In this document: positions 34,377 through 36,362 of the stretch, in pieces | Numbering within the stretch: the first letter of the stretch is position 1 | Layout of the letters: each line of letters starts with the position of its first letter | Assembly (NCBI GenBank): GCA_947626225.1 | Contig: CANQRH010000009.1 | Span: 1 to 36,362, forward strand | Source: Candidatus Gastranaerophilales bacterium | Lineage (GTDB): Bacteria; Cyanobacteriota; Vampirovibrionia; Gastranaerophilales; Gastranaerophilaceae | Reading direction: 5' to 3' | Length of the DNA: 36,362 nt | Position numbers and translations under genes: made by a program | The notes under the pieces: model-generated | The model's database searches: none | Told to the model about the DNA's origin: nothing | What the model saw: the letters and a program-made list of their open reading frames with translations, nothing else

Positions 34377-34554
34377 GCATGTTGGGCATACTTGCCCGGC
34401 AAAATAAAATATACTTACTCTGCCGCGAAAAATGATTATTGTAAAATGACAATTGGTTTGATTATTTTGAGCAGTGAGTTTGATTATTTAAAAATGTAAG
34501 TTGGCATTACTATACTAACAATTAAAATTTGTCGGATTAGTAAATCCGACCTAC
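34377..34554. mobile_element. MITE/REP-like element, copy 2 (178 bp)
   Basis: Direct copy of the element at 32780-32956 in the same orientation, with scattered substitutions. The first hairpin is better paired here (TTGGGCA-TACT-TGCCCGG), while the middle one is broken (GTTGGCATTACTATACTAAC). The right end CCGACCTAC and the flank ATAACTTTTA are shared. It fills the gap between the XRE gene and the adhesin remnant and has no coding capacity. Confidence 0.8.
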
Positions 34555-34561
34555 ATAACTT

Positions 34562-36063
34562 TTACAATATATTATTTAACAATTCAAGAAATTTCTTGGT
34601 TGTACTAATTGCTAAATTGATTGCATTTTGTGTAATATTATCCCAATTTTCAATATTATCTTTTGTTGGTATTTGATTTTTTTGTGATAAATTCACCGTT
34701 TTATTAAACAAATCGTTATATGAATTTGCGGTTATCTCAACCGGTGTGTAATTATAGTAAAATTTATTTTGTTTTTTATATGCATCCGTTTCAAACTTAT
34801 GATGTGGCAATCAGTGGTAATTCTGCCTATTTTTTTTGTTGGCTAAATCAACATCGACATTCCCGATATTAATATCTCCGCCGTTCAAGGCAAATTCGCC
34901 AAGATGCAGTTCGTGCATTCCCAACTGCGGAATATTAAAATCTCTGCTTTTCATAACCAAATCATTACCCGTAAAGCCTTCAACATTATACAATGTCGTA
35001 TTACTTTCGGTGTGAGTAATGTGTTGATTTTGAACAGAACCAAAGATACCGAAAAGATGCCGACTTTGCTGTTTTGAATATTCAATTCCCCATCGCTGTT
35101 AACTGTGGAGTTCAAAGTTATCTCGTCTTCAACAATGTTTGTTTCTTTATTGTTATGGATTTCTGGGATAATATCCATTTTGCCTTTGAGATTAAGAACA
35201 CCGTCGTTTATAATCTCGACTTCTTCGCCCATACCGACGGAATTCAAAGTCAAATTGCCTTCGTTTTCAATCGGTGTACCGTTTTTAATATTCAAATCCG
35301 AAACGGTAACATTTTGACCGTATCCGATATGTTCAAACAAATTGTGTCCTTGAAAGTTTAAGTTATTATTTGCACCTTTAAGGGTAAAGTCTTTACCTCT
35401 TAATTCATCAATATCTCTTGTGAGAGTATGTTCCGATTAGTCGGTGAAGGTAAATGATTTTGATTGGTCTTCATCATTCGGGTTCAGACTCAAATTCAGC
35501 CCATGCAGCCAAGTTATCTTTGCAGCCTCTTAAAAGAATTAAATCGTGATAAGTATCTGTTGTATACAAACCCTTTTGCAAGAATTTTGTCGTTTGTCAT
35601 GTGAGCGTGAGCCTGATTAAGCGGTTTTGTGCCGTCATAATTTAATTGAGTTGCTTTTTGGCTTTAATTATTTGAACAACGTACTCTTTTTCATCATCCG
35701 GTATATATTTGAGATGTTCATTATCGCCCACTATGACGTTTATACGTCTCAAATGCTCAGTACCGTTAATTTTATCGTCACATTGGATTTCTTCGCCAAC
35801 TTGAACATTATTGTCGCTCATCAAGATATCCACATTATCCATATTGAAAATCAAATTAGCTTCCGAATAAATCGCAGCGCCGTGTGATTCACCATTTGAA
35901 GTTACATAAATACCCTCAAACTTTGCATTGAGGGTATTAATTGTACCTTTGTTAAATATTGCACCGCCAATAGACACATTATCCAATGACTTGGCGTAGT
36001 TGCCCGAAAAAACGAAATATCAGGTAATGATGTGTCAATGCCATAAGCCTTTTTGAACGGTCA
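34562..36063 (-). pseudogene. Degenerate beta-helix/polymorphic-repeat surface protein
   Basis: Minus-strand fragments read as one decayed protein. From the 5' side: KKAYGIDTSLPDISFF, a frameshift near 36017 at TTTTTT, then SGNYAKSLDNVSIGGAIFNK with the GGAIFN and GAAIYS motifs of beta-helix adhesins. A disrupted part follows at 35450-35640 and a TAA at 35438-35440. Next is a Gly/Asn-rich block (NEGNLTLNSVGMGEEVEI), a one-base shift near 35060, then LYNVEGFTGNDLV. An in-frame TGA at 34811-34813 comes last, followed by a tail to 34562. At least five lesions are visible. The repetition of short beta-strand units with Asn ladders fits Pmp/autotransporter-like surface proteins. The true start is lost near the homopolymer at 36067. 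Confidence 0.75.
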
Positions 36064-36362
36064 ATTCCCCCCCCCCAGGCAACAAAAAATCAGCATAGCT
36101 ATGCATATAATAAATTCTATAATTAAAATTGGTAAAAATATATTAAATAATTTTTTATACTTTTTAACTCTTTGCTTAAATTTTGCGAAATGGGAAAAAT
36201 CTTCATCTGTAATGATATCAATAAATTTCTTGCTCTGCAAATATAATGAAATGTGATGTTTAAACAGTAAATATCTTATTGATTTAAAATTTTTTTTGTA
36301 AACCTGTGTCATGCATGGTTCTGAGCCAAGTTTACGATAAAAATAAAGAACATCATTAACTT
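36061..36362 (-). CDS. Partial unknown protein with a C-terminal membrane segment
   Basis: The frame is open from the window edge (36362) to a TGA at 36061-36063, so about 100 C-terminal residues are visible; an ATG at 36312 is in frame but the reading continues upstream (FYRKLGSEPCMTQVYKK), making it probably internal. The visible part is basic, then has one strong transmembrane helix (LFNIFLPILIIEFIICIAMLIFCC) and ends LGGGN in the G10 tract. No family recognised. Confidence 0.55.
   Translation of the reverse strand, partial: VNDVLYFYRKLGSEPCMTQVYKKNFKSIRYLLFKHHISLYLQSKKFIDIITDEDFSHFAKFKQRVKKYKKLFNIFLPILIIEFIICIAMLIFCCLGGGN
36067..36076 (-). repeat. G10 homopolymer (C10 on + strand) at a gene/pseudogene junction
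   Basis: Ten Gs on the minus strand encode Gly-Gly-Gly just before the TGA of the right-edge gene, and the adhesin remnant begins in the same frame right after that stop. One base more or fewer would replace the terminal Asn with tails of about 11 or 34 residues. Confidence 0.75.

Noticed and set aside
34811-34813. TGA read as an amino acid (recoded)
   Set aside because: Other TGA codons end normal genes here (for example fliK and the MalF permease), and the region has several independent frameshifts.

Overview
The window is AT-rich bacterial chromosome. It most resembles a gut-type non-photosynthetic member of the Cyanobacteriota, the Melainabacteria/Vampirovibrionia and probably Gastranaerophilales. 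The grounds are a prepilin-like protein with an A|FTLAETLITIGIIG signature, a PDZ/radical-SAM/DUF512 protein of the type best known from cyanobacteria, short F[K/T]G motifs near the ends of otherwise unrelated proteins, a GSI-alpha-like glutamine synthetase, and flagellar and glycan-degrading genes in a low-GC background. This placement is an inference from protein style; no rRNA gene is present to confirm it.

Layout. 1-480 is an array of about 7.7 copies of a 62-63 bp repeat. 550-9594 holds an unknown Gly/Ala-tailed protein, a membrane TPR protein, an orphan pair of sugar-ABC permeases, the GTPase YchF and a giant GH13-like enzyme. 9732-18516 holds S-adenosylhomocysteinase, a DUF475/TerC-like membrane protein, a NarL-type response regulator, a second divergent GH13-like protein, a PadR regulator overlapping a DUF512 radical-SAM protein, and glutamine synthetase. 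18517-19052 is non-coding: a glnA promoter, a likely small RNA with its own terminator, and a second site of the 5' repeat family. 19053-25164 holds a prepilin-like protein with a C11 tract behind its start codon, a GH38 alpha-mannosidase, a secreted Tyr/Arg-rich protein and a FliJ-FliK-FlgG/E-like flagellar trio. 25264-27537 encodes a prepilin signal fused to YadA-like head repeats and a C-terminal peptidase-S74 chaperone. It is followed by a repeat-rich 3' region, then recN, a two-domain M16 peptidase and a DUF378 protein. From 32650 to the end the window looks accessory: two direct copies of a 177-178 bp MITE/REP-like element flank a GT2 glycosyltransferase and an XRE regulator, followed by the wreck of a beta-helix adhesin and a gene running off the right edge next to a G10 tract.

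How the genes may work together. Three glycoside-hydrolase-type proteins and the CUT1 permeases point to use of storage or host glycans. GlnA and AhcY are core metabolism. The surface theme is strong: prepilin-like proteins, a self-processing fibre protein, a decayed adhesin, a glycosyltransferase and a homopolymer in a position to switch expression. The most novel candidates are the prepilin/YadA-head/S74 fusion, the C11 switch at 19892-19902, the GAA-triloop repeat family and the element-bounded GT2/XRE cassette.
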